DNA of 64,000 bases from Hyaloperonospora brassicae. Lineage: Eukaryota; Oomycota; Peronosporomycetes; Peronosporales; Peronosporaceae. The DNA is taken from NCBI GenBank assembly GCA_947650285.1, contig CANTFL010000468.1:30227-94226 (forward strand), in the 5' to 3' direction. Positions 49,528 through 60,860 of this stretch are shown in pieces. A model generated the notes under the pieces. The model made no database searches. It was not told where the DNA came from and worked only from the letters and a program-made list of their open reading frames with translations. The position numbers were made by a program, and so were the translations under genes. Position 1 is the first letter of the stretch, and each line of letters starts with the position of its first letter.

Positions 49528-52500
49528 CTCCCACTCACCTCGGCAGACCGTGGTGCCTTAATGCCCAGCATTTTGCGAAGAGCGTCGAAGTGAGTGGCGG
49601 CGATTGGTTTTGTCATGATGTCCGCGAGCATGTCTTGCGTTGGACAGTACTTCAGCACCACTTGGCCGTCCTCGACCTTCTCGCGCACAAAGTGGTAGCG
49701 GATGTCGATGTGCTTGGTGCGCTTGTGGAACTCCGGATTCTTGGCCAAAGCGATCGCGCCTTGATTGTCTTCAAACACCGTCAAAGCACCGTCGCCCGCT
49801 TCTTCGCCGAGTTCACTCATGAAGGCCTTGAGCCAGACTGCCTCTTGAATTGCTTCCGACAGTGCCATGTACTCGGCTTCAGTCGATGAGAGAGCCACGG
49901 TGCGCTTCTTCTTGCTGCGCCAGCTGATGCACCCTTCGTTGAACACGAACACGTAACCGCTGGTGCTGCGTCGAGTCTCAATGTCGCCAGCCCAATCCGC
50001 GTCCGAGTAGCCGATCAACTCACCGTCGCTGGAGCCGGAGAAACGAATGCCGGGCGTCGGAGTCGCTTGCAGGTACCAAAGCACGCGATTGAGGGCTTTC
50101 CAATGCGTCGGACACGGATCGGCGGCGAACTGGCTTAATGTGACTACGGCAGCGGCGAGATCTGGACGAGTGCCAACCATTAGGTACATCACAGCACCGA
50201 CCACACTGCGATATGGTACACCCTTCATGGTGTCGTCATGCATGCAACTACCTTCGCACATGGTCTTGGTCACTTTCAGTCCAGTGTCTTGAGGTGTCTT
50301 CACGGGCTTGCAGTCTTGCATGCCGAATTTAGTCAAGATCGAGTGCACGAACTTGGTTTGTTTCATCAACACGTCGCCGGAATTGTCATCACGCTCGACT
50401 TCCATGCCGAGGCAGTACTTGAGTTTACCGAGGTCGGACATCTCAAAGCGCTCACTCAACGCACGCTTGGTCGCTACGAGCAGATCCATGTCGTTGCACG
50501 CGAGGATTATTTCGTCGACGTAGAGCACCAAAAACATCATGGCCTTGTCGTCACGCTTGACGTACACGCAGTGATCCATCTCGCACTTGGTGAAACCGAT
50601 CTTGCGCATAAACTCGTCGATGGTCTGATTCCACATGCGAGGCGACTGCTTGAGACCGTACAACGCGCGCTTGAGCTTGCACACAAGGTCGGGATTCTTG
50701 GGGTCGACAAATCCTTCGGGTTGCTTCATGTAGATCTCTTCTTCGAGCAGACCGTTCAGGAACGCCGTCTTGACATCCATCTGGTGCAGCACAAGCTTGT
50801 ACCGGGCCGCGATGCTCAAGATGATCCGGATCGACGTGAACTAGGCCACTGGCGCAAACGTTTCTTCGAAGTCCACGCCGTACTTCTGCAGGAAACCCTT
50901 TGCGACGAGACGCGCCTTGTATCGCTCGATGAGGCCTTCGACGGTCTCCTTTACCTTGAACACCCACTTGCTACTGATGGCCTTGCGACCATGTGGCAAT
51001 GGCACGAGCTCCCACGTCTCGTTCTTGCAGAGCGACTCAAACTCGGAGTCGCACGCTTCGATCCACTTGCTTGCGTCGCTGGATTCCATAGCCGACTCGA
51101 ACGACGTCGGCGAATCCCCCACTGAATATACGACGTGAGCGCATTCTTCTTCTTCTTCTTCTTCTTCTTCTCCTCCTTCTTCTTCTTCTTCTTCAATCGA
51201 CGCGAGTATCGCCGACATGTCATCGAGCGATGACCTTGAAGCTGGTGCTGGCGTCGAACTTGTTGCACTTGTACGACCCACGCGTCCGTAGCGCTTCTCC
51301 ACAGGTGACTCCGACAGAAGTTCGAGCGAGTGCGTCCGAGAATGACGCTTGGACCCCGGTAAGTACTCGACGTTAGGTTGCTGCGACTGCTGGGGCTGGC
51401 GACGAGAAGACTGTCGTTGTTGCCAATGCGGTCGCTCGTTCGTAGAGACTGGCACCGCCGGTTGCTCAGTCATGCCGTCGTCCTCGTCTTGGTTGCTGTA
51501 GTCATCTCTGTCTGCACCGTCGGTCGCTTCGTCGACATCTGCAATCTCGACTGACGGGCTGCTTTCAACTTGGCCGCGCTTGCCGCGGTCGAACGTGTCT
51601 TCCATGAACTGCGCGTCGCGACTTACCACGATCCGGCTGCTCGACAGCTCCTCGAACCGATACGCTTTCTCATGGTCCGAGTAGTCCGAAAAGAAACACA
51701 ATTCCGAACTTGCGTCGAGCTTCGACCGCTTGTCCCTTGGTACGTGCACATACGCGTGACACCCAAAGACCTTAAGGTTTTTCAACAACGGCTTCTTCTG
51801 CGTCCATGCTTCGTGTGGCGACTTGTCGTTGCCAGTCGCACGCGTCGGGCATCGGTTCCGCAGAAACGCTCCCGTCGTCACCGCTTCACCCCAGTAGCGC
51901 TTGGATAGTCCCGCGTGTTCGATCATGCACCGCGCACTCTCGACCAACGTCCGATTCATTCGCTCAGCTACTCCGCTTAGCTGCGGCGTGTACGGAGGCG
52001 TGAACTGCTGCACGATGCCCTCGTTGCGGCAGAACGCGGCGAATTTGTTGGACACGTACTCGCCGCCGTTGTCGCTCCGAAGCACCTTCACACGCCTCCC
52101 AGTCTGGGTCTCGGCGAACTTGACGAACTGCACGAACTTGTCCAGCACTTTCGACTTGCTGTGAAGCAGGAACATTACGCAGAACCGCGACTTGTCGTCA
52201 ATGAACGTCACGAAGTAGCGCTTGGCGGAGAACGTCGACGTCTGCATCGGGCCGCATACATCGCTATGTACGATGTCGAGTACGTTCTTGGTGCGCTCGG
52301 TTGTAGTCGACTGGAAACTCACACGCGTCTGCTTGCCGAGCGCGCATCCGCCGCAGAGCTCCTACTTGTTTACCGACGCAATGTCAATGCCGACGCTAAG
52401 TTTCTGCTTCACAATCGTGTCGAGTCCGCCGTGGCTGATGTGGCCTAGTCGCAGGTGCCACAGGTACGACTTGCTTATCTGCGGCGCTTCAGCCACATTC

Positions 52501-53763
52501 GCGACGCTCGCACTTTCCGCTTGTACAGGCGTCATGCACAGCTTGAAGAGACCTTTGCCCGCGCGCTCGCCGATCTTCCATTTCTGGCCCTTGAGGTTGA
52601 CGTGGCAGACACTGGTGTCGAATGTCATCGGCGCGGCATCCTTGGTGAATCGGCCGACCGAGAACAAGTTGCGCGTCAGCTTGGGGATGTGCCACACGTT
52701 CGTGAGTACACCCTTTTTGACGCCACTTGGAGTCTTCATCTTCATCACGATGTCGCCGCTGCCGATCGCTTGCACAACACCGTCATCCGCGAGGTGCACG
52801 TCGGCTGGATCGATGGTCTTGTAGTTGACCATGAAGCACTTCGAGTACGACATGTGCTGCGTCGCGCCCGAGTCGATGAGCAATGTCGGGTTCTTGGTGT
52901 CGTCGCAGCTCACCTTGCCGACCGCAAACAGGAAGTCACCTGAAGCTTGATTGTGTGCCATATTCGCACGCTGCGGACGCTGCCGGTCCGCATTTTCATG
53001 GAACGGGAGGGACACTCCGCGATCCAATGACCCATCTTGCCGCAGTAGTTGCACGCGCCAGTCTTATTTACTGGCCGCGCACTGCGCTTCTTGTCGCCCG
53101 TCATGAACGCTTGGCCTGCGGCGATTCCAGCGCCACCTTGCTCCTTGCGCTTCATGTCTTCATGAAGGAGCCGAGACGTCACGAGTTCCCACGTCAGGGT
53201 GTCGGAACGCGATTCCAACGCCGTGATCAGGAACTGGTACGACTCGCTCAGGCTGCCGAGAAGCGTGATCACCAAGTCGTCCTCGCTGACCGGAGCGCCG
53301 ACCGCGTCGAGCTGCTGTGCCAACGTCTTAAGTTGATATGCGCTGACACATGATCACCTTCTTCCATCATGGCCGTGAAGAAACGACGACGAAGAAAGAG
53401 CTTGTTCGCAAGGCTCTTCTTCTCGAAGTGGTCTTCTAGCTTTGACCAGAAATCGTGCGCACCACTCGCCGAGCGGACCAACGGCAGTTGAGAGTCTTCC
53501 ATCGCGAGGCAGATGATCGCTATCGCCATGCGGGACTTCCTCTTGAACGTCGCTTGGTCCAACTCGTTCACGCAATGCTCGAGTTTTACTTCACCGCTGA
53601 CAACCTTCCACAGGTCACGTTCTTCGAGCACCATCTGCATCTTGAACTTCCACGCGTGGAAGTTGGTTCCGTCGAACTTGTTGATGCGGGAGGGGCTGGA
53701 GTCCATGGCTGTGTAGCTGGAGTCGGTGGCGGCGGTGGCAGAGTCGAACGAGCTTGGGCTCAT
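49482..53763 (-). pseudogene. Copia gag-pol polyprotein, broken
   Basis: The polyprotein of the Copia element, read on the minus strand. The blocks in order are gag (from the ATG at 53,763), the zinc knuckle CNYCGKMGHWIAEC (53,053-53,012), the protease motif LLIDSGATQHMS (about 52,883-52,850), the GAG-pre-integrase zinc site (HLRLGHISHGG then CGGCALGK), the integrase core (SDVCGP, RSDNGGEY, SGVAERMNRTL), a Glu-rich linker, and reverse transcriptase ([27 protein letters not shown]). RNase H follows ([32 protein letters not shown]). The breaks are a frameshift near 53,330, another near 53,000, a TAG stop at 52,362-52,364 and a TAG stop at 50,841-50,843; the frame is otherwise open. The RT catalytic box reads YVDE where the family has YVDD. 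The frame ends inside the 3' LTR. Confidence 0.95.
51142..51194 (-). repeat. TTC/GAA triplet run encoding poly-Glu in Copia
   Basis: A TCTTCT triplet run on the plus strand encodes Glu-rich stretches interrupted by two Gly, between integrase and reverse transcriptase. This is the variable linker region of the polyprotein. Confidence 0.9.
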
Positions 53764-53767
53764 AACC
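53756..53767 (-). promoter_or_regulatory. Copia primer-binding site, half-tRNA type
   Basis: On the minus strand, GGTTATGAGCCC follows the 5' LTR end (AACA) with no gap. It is complementary to GGGCTCATAACC, the anticodon stem-loop of initiator tRNA-Met. This is the half-tRNA priming known from Drosophila copia, rather than 3'-end priming. The ATG inside this site (53,763-53,761) is in the gag frame. Confidence 0.8.
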
Positions 53768-54024
53768 TGTTGAAATTGCGCTTGAGTGGTTGGATGCAAA
53801 ATGCAAAGTGAATATATTTAGGTCCTTAGTTCACAAAGTCTGTTGCTACTCTAAGCATACTGGATTCTTCGACTACACGTTTCTAATCGCTATATCGCGA
53901 ATTAATAATCGTCTAGTCGCGCATTAGTAATCGCCACATCGCGCATTACTAATCGTCTGGTCGCGCATTACTAATCGTCTAGTCGTACGTTTCTGATTCA
54001 TGCCGAGGCGTTCCTTTTACAACA
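53768..54024 (-). repeat. Copia 5' LTR
   Basis: 257 bp. It matches the other LTR except for about seven substitutions and one extra 22-bp unit of the internal repeat. Ends TGTT...AACA. Confidence 0.93.
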
Positions 54025-54029
54025 GATAT
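54025..54029. repeat. Target site duplication GATAT (right of Copia)
   Basis: Identical to 49,288-49,292. After it the sequence of the 1.8-kb element resumes. Confidence 0.92.
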
Positions 54030-54976
54030 CACTTTTAAGCTTGACCGCCCCCTTGAACACGTGTCGAAATCCCGTGACCTGTGCTCCAAAGATAGAGCCA
54101 ATACTCCCGATATCGTACCTAGACACCATAAAAGGGAGAAAATTATAAAAGCGGTACCTAATACCCAATTTTGGTACCGAAAAGTCCAAAATAGTATCCA
54201 AATGCCGAATGTGTCTAAATCCATTTTGCGACGTCAATTCAACCGGCTTCCACTGGCTCTTTCTATCTGGACTTTTGGGACATCACTCATGGACCTTCAT
54301 CAAGCATGTATATTACAATAAAATAGCTCCATCATCGATATATCCATTATCAGCAGGGAACATGACCGATCTGATGCCCAATTCGAGATCGTTGAGGATC
54401 GACACAGTGCGATCCGGCTCTATATGTTCTTCCGTTCGTTGTGCATGGTCCGACACCATCCTCAAGGGTTTATCCGCACAATGGGACCATCCACAGTTCT
54501 CAAAACGGTCCCACGGACCTCCGCGAACATCCACACTTCCAGATCGGGCTATACTTAACCTAAATCAGTACTCCCATTGGAGATCTGTGATGTGTATCTT
54601 CGATCACCTGGATGCTACAACTTTGTCACAGAGTCACGTCGCATCGCTCGGTCTTAGAAGTACTTTCTTAGTTCAGATCGGTCTTCTGGTTCAATCAAGT
54701 CCCTCGTCCCAGATCGCACCGTGGAAATCATCGATGTCTGCGACTCGTCCCAAATTGTTCCAAGAAAATCACCCGTTTCTGCGCCTCGTCTCAGACCGTT
54801 CCACGTCCATCCTTCGGCCGACCGTTGGATCGGTCCGTCGATCTCCGTGGGATCACCTTCCGTTTCTCATTGGATCGCCAGATCACTTGGTGCCATTTTT
54901 CACCAGTACGTGGCGCCTCAATTAGATAGCCACCGATCCATATCATAAATTTTAAATTAATGACTTTGCCACATTA

Positions 54977-55141
54977 TAATAATCACAGTTTTGCTTTTAT
55001 TACGACTGGAGTCTTCATTTTGGTCGGTTCTACCTTACTCTGTGTAGTTTTACACCTAGCTGGGCACTGACCTTCACTGTTGTCAGTGAAAGTTAACTCC
55101 GTATTATTTGACCAGTACGTAGTCGTCGGTGCCCCGTTAAA
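54977..55141 (+). repeat. Gypsy 5' LTR, second piece
   Basis: Aligns with about 62,571-62,735 of the 3' LTR; shared words include TTCACTGTTGTCAGTGA, AGTTAACTCCGTATTA and GGTGCCCCGTTA. The end reads CCCCGTTAAA where the intact LTR has CCCCGTTACA. The sequence just after it, TGGTAGTACTTTG at 55,144, is where a primer-binding site is expected, but I cannot assign the tRNA. Confidence 0.88.
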
Positions 55142-55488
55142 CCTGGTAGTACTTTGTAGTCCGTCCAAAGACCACACTCGCATTGCCCAGCATGAACATT
55201 TTGGACGAAGTCGGAGGCGACAGATTTCGCGGAATTCATGAAAGCTCTTCTTATTTTATCAATGTCAAAAAGGGTGGGTTGGAACAAAGGGGTTCGACAG
55301 TTGGCGAAGAAGTTTTTTGGGCCATGCTATTCACAAGGAATAGATACCAGCAGTTTTCGTCATCAGCAACTTCTTGCAACGAGAATTGATAAGTCGTGAG
55401 CGCAGGTGACCTTGTTGCAAGAATAAGATCGCCAGCGGAATAAAGCACTGAGACAGCTACAGTCTCAGTTTGCAGAGTAAACACGTGA

Positions 55489-55950
55489 GCTTCGACGGGA
55501 TTCTTTAGAACTAGAGATCGGGAGTATCACGGAGTCGAGGACGAATCACTATTAAAATGGTTCGTCGAAGTCGACAGTGCCATCGAGGCCCGTCGCATCG
55601 ACGATGAACGAATACAAAGCGTATTTGCTCAGTCGTACTTGGCAGGGGACGCTAGAAATTGGGCTATGAATCTCAACATACATGACCCAAACGGCTTTGG
55701 TTCGTTAGACGTCTTCAAGGTTCTGCTCAGCGAGACGTTTGATCCACCCAGGGCTGAGGTTAGGACCCTATCTGAAATCCTCAAGATCAAGCAGGGTAAG
55801 CGTAAGGTTCACGCTTACGCCCAACATGTGCGCTACCTAGCAAGTTGCATGGTAGTGAACCCTGTGAGTGAATTTGTGAAGATCAAAATATTCATTATAG
55901 GACTTTCAGAAGTTCCTATCAGGGACGACCTGTTTTTCGGGGAGCTTTAG
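55489..55950 (+). pseudogene. Gypsy gag capsid fragment
   Basis: The frame is open from 55,489 to the stop at 55,950. Blocks typical of the Retrotrans_gag domain are LLKWFVEVDSAIEARRI, QSYLAGDARNWAMN and TLSEILKIKQGK. It forms the structural core of the particle. The expected start and the upstream matrix-like part are unclear. Confidence 0.85.
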
Positions 55951-56067
55951 ACGCTCTCCGAAGCGATCTAAGCTGCGGAGCAGGAAGACTTATGTGTGAC
56001 ACAGGATCTCACTACTATTACCCCCTATCGTCCACAAAGACGATCAGCGGTCTGAGGCCCATAATCA

Positions 56068-56325
56068 ATGAACATCTGTCATGTTGAGGGCGAGAAACCT
56101 CGCCCTGCGAATGATAAGCGATTGGTGAGATGCTATCGCTGTCATAATCTGGGACACTATGCATACGAATGCAGTATCCCCCGCTCAGTACTCCGGGTTG
56201 CTGAGCGCAGTAACCGCACACTAGTCAGAAGAACTAGAAGACGAGGGTCCGATGCTGTTGCAAAGCCACAACAGCGAGGCGAACCATCAAAAATGGTCGG
56301 GGTCAGTAGGGGCGGAGCGCCCTAA
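56068..56325 (+). pseudogene. Gypsy gag zinc knuckle
   Basis: A CX2CX4HX4C zinc knuckle (CYRCHNLGHYAYEC, 56,131-56,172), which binds RNA in the nucleocapsid part of gag. It is separated from the capsid fragment by stops at 55,950 and around 55,970-56,060. Confidence 0.85.
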
Positions 56326-56329
56326 TGAT

Positions 56330-56745
56330 CCAGCATCATCAAGAGAATTTGCAAATCTCTTTACAAAGGTTGCTCCAGATACAAGTCTCTGCGTGTCGAT
56401 GCACCTGATGATGGGGGTTCCCTTATCACCTTGACGTTGGGCGTGACCAAAACTTGTCACTTCACGCCATCGTTCACTTTGGGGCAGCGAATAATCTTGA
56501 CTGTCGCCAGTCACTAAAGGTTGAAAGCTACAACTTCATGGAGCTGTAGATCTCTCCAACGATAACGACGGTGCGTCATGCGACATTCCCATCAATCAAT
56601 GTGAAGAAACGTGTAGTCGGTATCCACTACACGTTAGAAGACGAACATTACAATTACGATTTCATCGCACAGGATTTGGATGACAAGTTTGACGCCATAT
56701 TAGGACTACCTTGGATTAGGAGATACGAGCCAGGGGTGAGCTAGC
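56330..56745 (+). pseudogene. Gypsy protease fragment
   Basis: Frame pieces read like the aspartic protease region. An early LITLTLGV piece is followed, after several frame changes, by VVGIHYTLEDEHYNYDFI and DLDDKFDAILGLPWIRRYEPG (about 56,620-56,745), the usual protease end before the linker to reverse transcriptase. I did not find the intact DSGA-type catalytic motif. Confidence 0.7.
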
Positions 56746-56756
56746 AGCATCGATCC

Positions 56757-58170
56757 GTGAAGATGTCTGCCGCTTGTTCATCAGATAGCATTCTGAAAAG
56801 CGTCTTGATACGCCCACATTCACGTGGGTGTACTTCGAGCGAGTGCGATGGCCTCACTCGTGGTACGGTCGTTAACAAGACTGTACAAGAACACAATGTA
56901 TATGATCATTACGTTGTGGAGAAAGATCTCCTGGACCCTGTGGATGTGACTTACCAGAAAGTAATCGAGACAGTGAATGTCTTGGTTAATGACGGATCAA
57001 ACGTAGGCGCTTACACGCTTGATCTGATTGTGCCTCCGAAGTTAACTTTAGAGATAACTCAATTGCAAACGCTAGAACCGAAACAGTTCTTGCGTGATCT
57101 TCGCAGTGGCAAAGTCAAGAAGATCTTTGTACCAGTCGCGGAGGACGAGGACGTCACAGATATTCGGTCGGCAATGATGTTACTAAGACTAACCGGTTTC
57201 TCAGCAGCTCATCGATGGACAAAAGTATCCTCGATGAGAAGACTTGGATTGAGCGATACACGTCTCAATACCAAGATTCACCTCAGGCAAATCCTTTGTT
57301 CAAAGGATTTGATCGAATTTAAGGATGTATTCCCTGAATCCGTGTTATGCGAGTTGCCTAAGGACAAAGGCACTCGACACGAGATAGAGCTCAAGCCGGG
57401 CTCGAAGTACTTTGTCATGAGGCAGTAACCACTGCCTCTTGAACAGGTGATAGCGATCGACAAGTTCTTTACCGATCGCTTAGCAGCGGGCCATGCGAGG
57501 GAATCAACTTCTCCTCACAGCTCTCCAACCTTCTGTGTGCGAAAAGCCACAGGAGGTTGGCTGATAGTGCACGCATTCAACAAATTGAATGCTTCAACGG
57601 TATCGGCGTCTGAACCGGTACCGAGGAAGGACGTTATCATATATAATATGTCAAACAGTACCATCTTCTAGTACATGGATCTGATGGACGGATTCTACCA
57701 GATCCTCATGCGTGAACGTAACATACCGTACCCAGCAGTGAGCACCCTCGGCGGTATGCTGGGGGAGAGAAATGTGATTTTTTAGGAGCTGAGTAATGCC
57801 CCTGAAAAGTTCAACAGATGCGTCACGAATCTGTTGATACCAGTGCAAGATTGCGCATCGAGTTACTTCGACGACGTGTTCGTCCATAACCGGATAATGT
57901 AAGGAAAGACGGACGTGGAAGTTCATAGAACTCACGTTCGTCAGGTTCTTCAAATATGCGCAATCCTAAGTTGTACCCTAATCTCAAGAAGTGTAATTTC
58001 GCGGCTAGAGAAATACCACTTCTTGGTTGCATCGTAAGTAAAAACGGCGTACGCCCCGATCCCAAATAAATCAAGGCGATTATCGACTTGCTTGTGCCAG
58101 ACGACGTCAAGGAACTTTGTAAGTTTCTCGGCCTAGCGGCATACTTGCACAAGTACTTGTGCAACTATGA
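56757..58170 (+). pseudogene. Gypsy reverse transcriptase, broken
   Basis: This starts with a linker and the RT entry block FKDVFPESVLCELPKDKGTR (about 57,320-57,380). It continues as FFTDRLAAGHARES and FCVRKATGGWLIV, YMDLMDGFYQILMRE, and the catalytic YFDD at 57,864-57,875. The order and spacing match Gypsy RT. Stops at 57,428, about 57,670, about 57,783 and about 57,900, plus later frame shifts, break it. Confidence 0.88.
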
Positions 58171-58439
58171 CGAGATGAATATCCATTTTTTTGCATGCTC
58201 AAGAAAAAAGTGAAGTGGCATGGAACGCTGGCAGCATTCATTTATAGGTATCTATTAGAGCTTAATGCAATCACCCATCTTAACGATTGCAGATCTGGAC
58301 AGACCATTGCATGTGGTTTGTGACGCCAGCGATTTCGCAATTGACTGTTCGTTAATGCGATTCGGCACAGATGGCACAGAGCGCGTTATCTAAGATCAAT
58401 CGAGTCAGCTAAAATCAGACAAATTCAATTACGTAATGT

Positions 58440-58878
58440 ATGACAAGGGACGTTTTTTTTGAAGTACGCACTGGCTAAGTTTCGTGTCTATCTCGTGGGA
58501 GATAGACCGTTCATCGTGTATACGGACCACGCGTCACTAATCACGGCCGGAAACACTCCACACCTCTCGCAACGAATGGCGAGGTGGTTGGCTTTCTACG
58601 TGGACTACAACTTCTCCGTGGAGTATAAATCAAGACGACTGAACGTCTTCGCTGATGCGCTATCACGTCGGGCTGAATTCGAGCCGACTACACACGTCAA
58701 GATCGAGGCCTTGCCCACTATTGCAGCGCTTTCAGTCAGTTTGCCGTCGTCGTATTTACTCGACGACTTGTGGACGGCGTACGCAGGAGAAGAAAATCTC
58801 CTCCGTATAATGGGTCATCTTGCAAATCCATCCATAGAATCCTTGTCGGATTTGACGGCTCAATACCGTTCCTCTTAA
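58440..58878 (+). pseudogene. Gypsy RNase H fragment
   Basis: An open frame to 58,878 with the blocks KYALAKFRVYLVGDRPFIVYTDHASL and NVFADALSRRAEFEP, the end of RT/RNase H in Ty3/Gypsy elements. It removes the RNA strand during DNA synthesis. Confidence 0.9.
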
Positions 58879-58881
58879 GAT

Positions 58882-59676
58882 ATGTATACGACTCGCAATG
58901 GTCTGCTGTATTACACAGCAGTTGCCGACGACACACATCGTGTCGCCGTACCCGATCATGCGGATATTTTCTTGCGCATCATATTCGAACGTTGCGATGC
59001 GCCGGTAGGCAGGCATCGAGGTAGGGATAAGACTTGCCGTATGGTAAGTCATGACAACTACTGGTCCCACCAATATGTGTTTATAATCAAGTACATACGT
59101 TCTTGCGAGGTATGTAAATAGGTGAATACTTGTCCTTCATCACGTACCCCATTGCAACCTCTGCCGGTACCGGCAGAGTGTTTGGAGTCCGTTTACATAG
59201 ACTATTTCTCCAGATTTCCCTAATACGCTTATAAGGATAATGGTAATATTGTGTTTGTTGACCGTTTCAGCAAGATGGTGCATCTTGCTGCATTACATAA
59301 GTCGATCACTGCACACAGCTGTGCGCGTGTCGTTATCGACATAGTACTTTGACTCTACGGGTTACCCCGTGTACTCTTGTTCGACCGTGACTATCGGTTT
59401 ACGGCGGAGTTTTGGCGATTCATATTCTACGATTTGGGAACACGGTTAAAGAGGTCGATCTCTGACCATTTCGAAACAGATCATCGGACAGAACGTGCGT
59501 ATCTATGTCTTCGAATATTTACTTCGAAAATACGTCCACTTTTTTTCGAGTTGGAGTGTGTTCTTGCCCATGGTCGAATTTGCCATCAACAACTCCGTGC
59601 ATGCGTCCACGACGCATACACCGTTATTCTTGAATGTATCACGCCATTCGCGTATTCCCGCCTTCATATAGAGTGA
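58882..59676 (+). pseudogene. Gypsy integrase, broken
   Basis: An H2C2-like zinc region (HADIFLRIIFERCD...SCEVCK at about 58,955-59,119) is followed by the catalytic core in pieces: VFVDRFSKMVHLAALHKS near 59,250-59,300, then LLFDRDYRFTAEFWRFIF near 59,370-59,430. Stops lie at about 59,121, 59,221 and 59,350. A perfect 20-bp palindrome sits at 59,159-59,178. Confidence 0.85.
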
Positions 59677-59694
59677 CCCTGGGTTGAGGAGGGG

Positions 59695-60860
59695 GTGACT
59701 CGCTCGAGCAAAAGCCGTTTTGGCTCTTGCTCTTCACGTATCATTGCACATGCCGATACCTTTGATGTTGATAATGTCGACATAGACGACGTCAAACTTA
59801 CCAGTAGAGATGGCGATGCTGATACATCAGACACTGATGACATTGGTGAAATACAAAGCATCTTCAACGATTATACCAGCGAGAAGGTGAAAAGTCTCGC
59901 GAAAGAAGAGAACGAATCTACAAACAGTGCGCGCAAAGCGCTTTTGAATGCACAACAAAGACTCAGCAGAGAACATTCTGATGAAATGAGAGGCGGTAAT
60001 ATATTTTGTTTAGGAATCCATCCCGAATGCGGTGGACTGCCATAATCAGAACGCATGCAAGAATGGAAGAGCGAATGTTCTAATATCTAATGTTAACGAC
60101 CCAGTGATACTGTCTAAGGTAAACCTACCTGGACATGAAATCACTTTTGTCGTCAGAAGTAAACTATCGCCAAAATGCATTGGTATCTTTTGTGTATTGC
60201 ATCGCAAGGGCAATACAACCACAATTAAGTTGCCTCGCAGGATGCGCACGCATCCTACATTTATGTTGGTCGTCTCCACCCGTACTGTCAGTACATGTCC
60301 TCTTTCAAGAACAGAGACAACCAGCACGCTTATGTAAACCCTTCATATTCTTGTAACCACAATCAAATTCTCATGTTGGTCCCTCAACAAGGCCCTCGCG
60401 CGACGAGCTGCCTCTAGCTCGTCGGGCAAGTGACGAATCTCGCGCTCGTTCTCAAGCTGAGCGAACGCGAATTTCGATCTTTCTTACTCCCTATCAATAC
60501 GGAGATCTTGCAAGGTTACCAGCAAGTTGTGTCGACAATTGTACTCGTGCTCCGCGTCCTTCCTCAAATCGGTCAGGAACTTCGTGGCGAACGAATATCT
60601 CCTGCAGACCCAGAGGTAGACCTGGTCATTCCATCACCATCGAAGCCGCTGGTGGATTTTACGGTGGTCGACGCTATTACGTGGGGCGTATACTGAGCCA
60701 TTGTGTGAAGAACGGAAAGCGGACAAGTTCCTTTTCCGCTGTCGGGGTATCTTCCATCGTATAACATCTGGATCCACGACCGCAGCTGATGGATAAGGTT
60801 AAGGGTCTCGTCCGCCATTACCACGAGCCTATGCGATTTATAAAAGGGACAATCGTTAAA
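59695..60860 (+). pseudogene. Gypsy integrase tail and chromodomain-like region
   Basis: The frame pieces contain an acidic segment with many Asp, then KALLNAQQRLSREHSDEMRG, then a frame-shifted ACKNGRANVLISNVNDPVIL, and LPRRMRTHPTFM: the usual GPY/F-like tail after the core. At about 60,700-60,850 a piece reading FRCRGYLPSYNIW...LMDKVKGLV resembles the aromatic half of a chromodomain. That supports the chromovirus lineage, but the copy is too decayed to be certain. Confidence 0.7.

Larger units (their letters stand above)
49293..54024 (-). mobile_element. Ty1/Copia LTR retrotransposon
   Basis: A 4.7-kb element in minus orientation with two LTRs (53,768-54,024 as 5' LTR, 49,293-49,527 as 3' LTR), ends TGTT...AACA, and GATAT target duplications. 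The domain order is gag, protease, integrase, reverse transcriptase, RNase H, as in Copia. A primer-binding site sits directly at the 5' LTR, and a purine-rich stretch (AGTGGGAG on the minus strand) precedes the 3' LTR. The LTRs differ by about seven substitutions and a 22-bp indel, so it is much younger than the Gypsy element it lies in. Two frameshifts and two stops break the polyprotein. Confidence 0.96.
48416..54976. mobile_element. 1.8-kb nested element of unknown class
   Basis: Inserted in the Gypsy 5' LTR and itself split by the Copia element; without Copia it is about 1,824 bases (48,416-49,292 plus 54,030-54,976). The ends are an exact 8-bp inverted repeat, TAATGTGG and CCACATTA, with TAAT on both outer sides (48,412-48,415 and 54,977-54,980) as a candidate 4-bp target duplication. 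The inner TGTGG...CCACA also fits LTR-type ends, so a long solo LTR is possible. It has no long open frame. It contains many GATCTTG/CGATCTCG-type words at 48,660-48,860. A diverged relative lies at 16,392-16,960, so this is a repeat family. Confidence 0.6.

Noticed and set aside
50238..51125. 295-residue plus-strand frame
   Set aside because: Antisense of the Copia reverse transcriptase.
49302..53777. Copia LTR boundary at TGCGCTTG
   Set aside because: My first boundary gave no target duplication; moving it 9 bases outward to TGTT gives exact GATAT on both sides and places the primer site directly next to the LTR.
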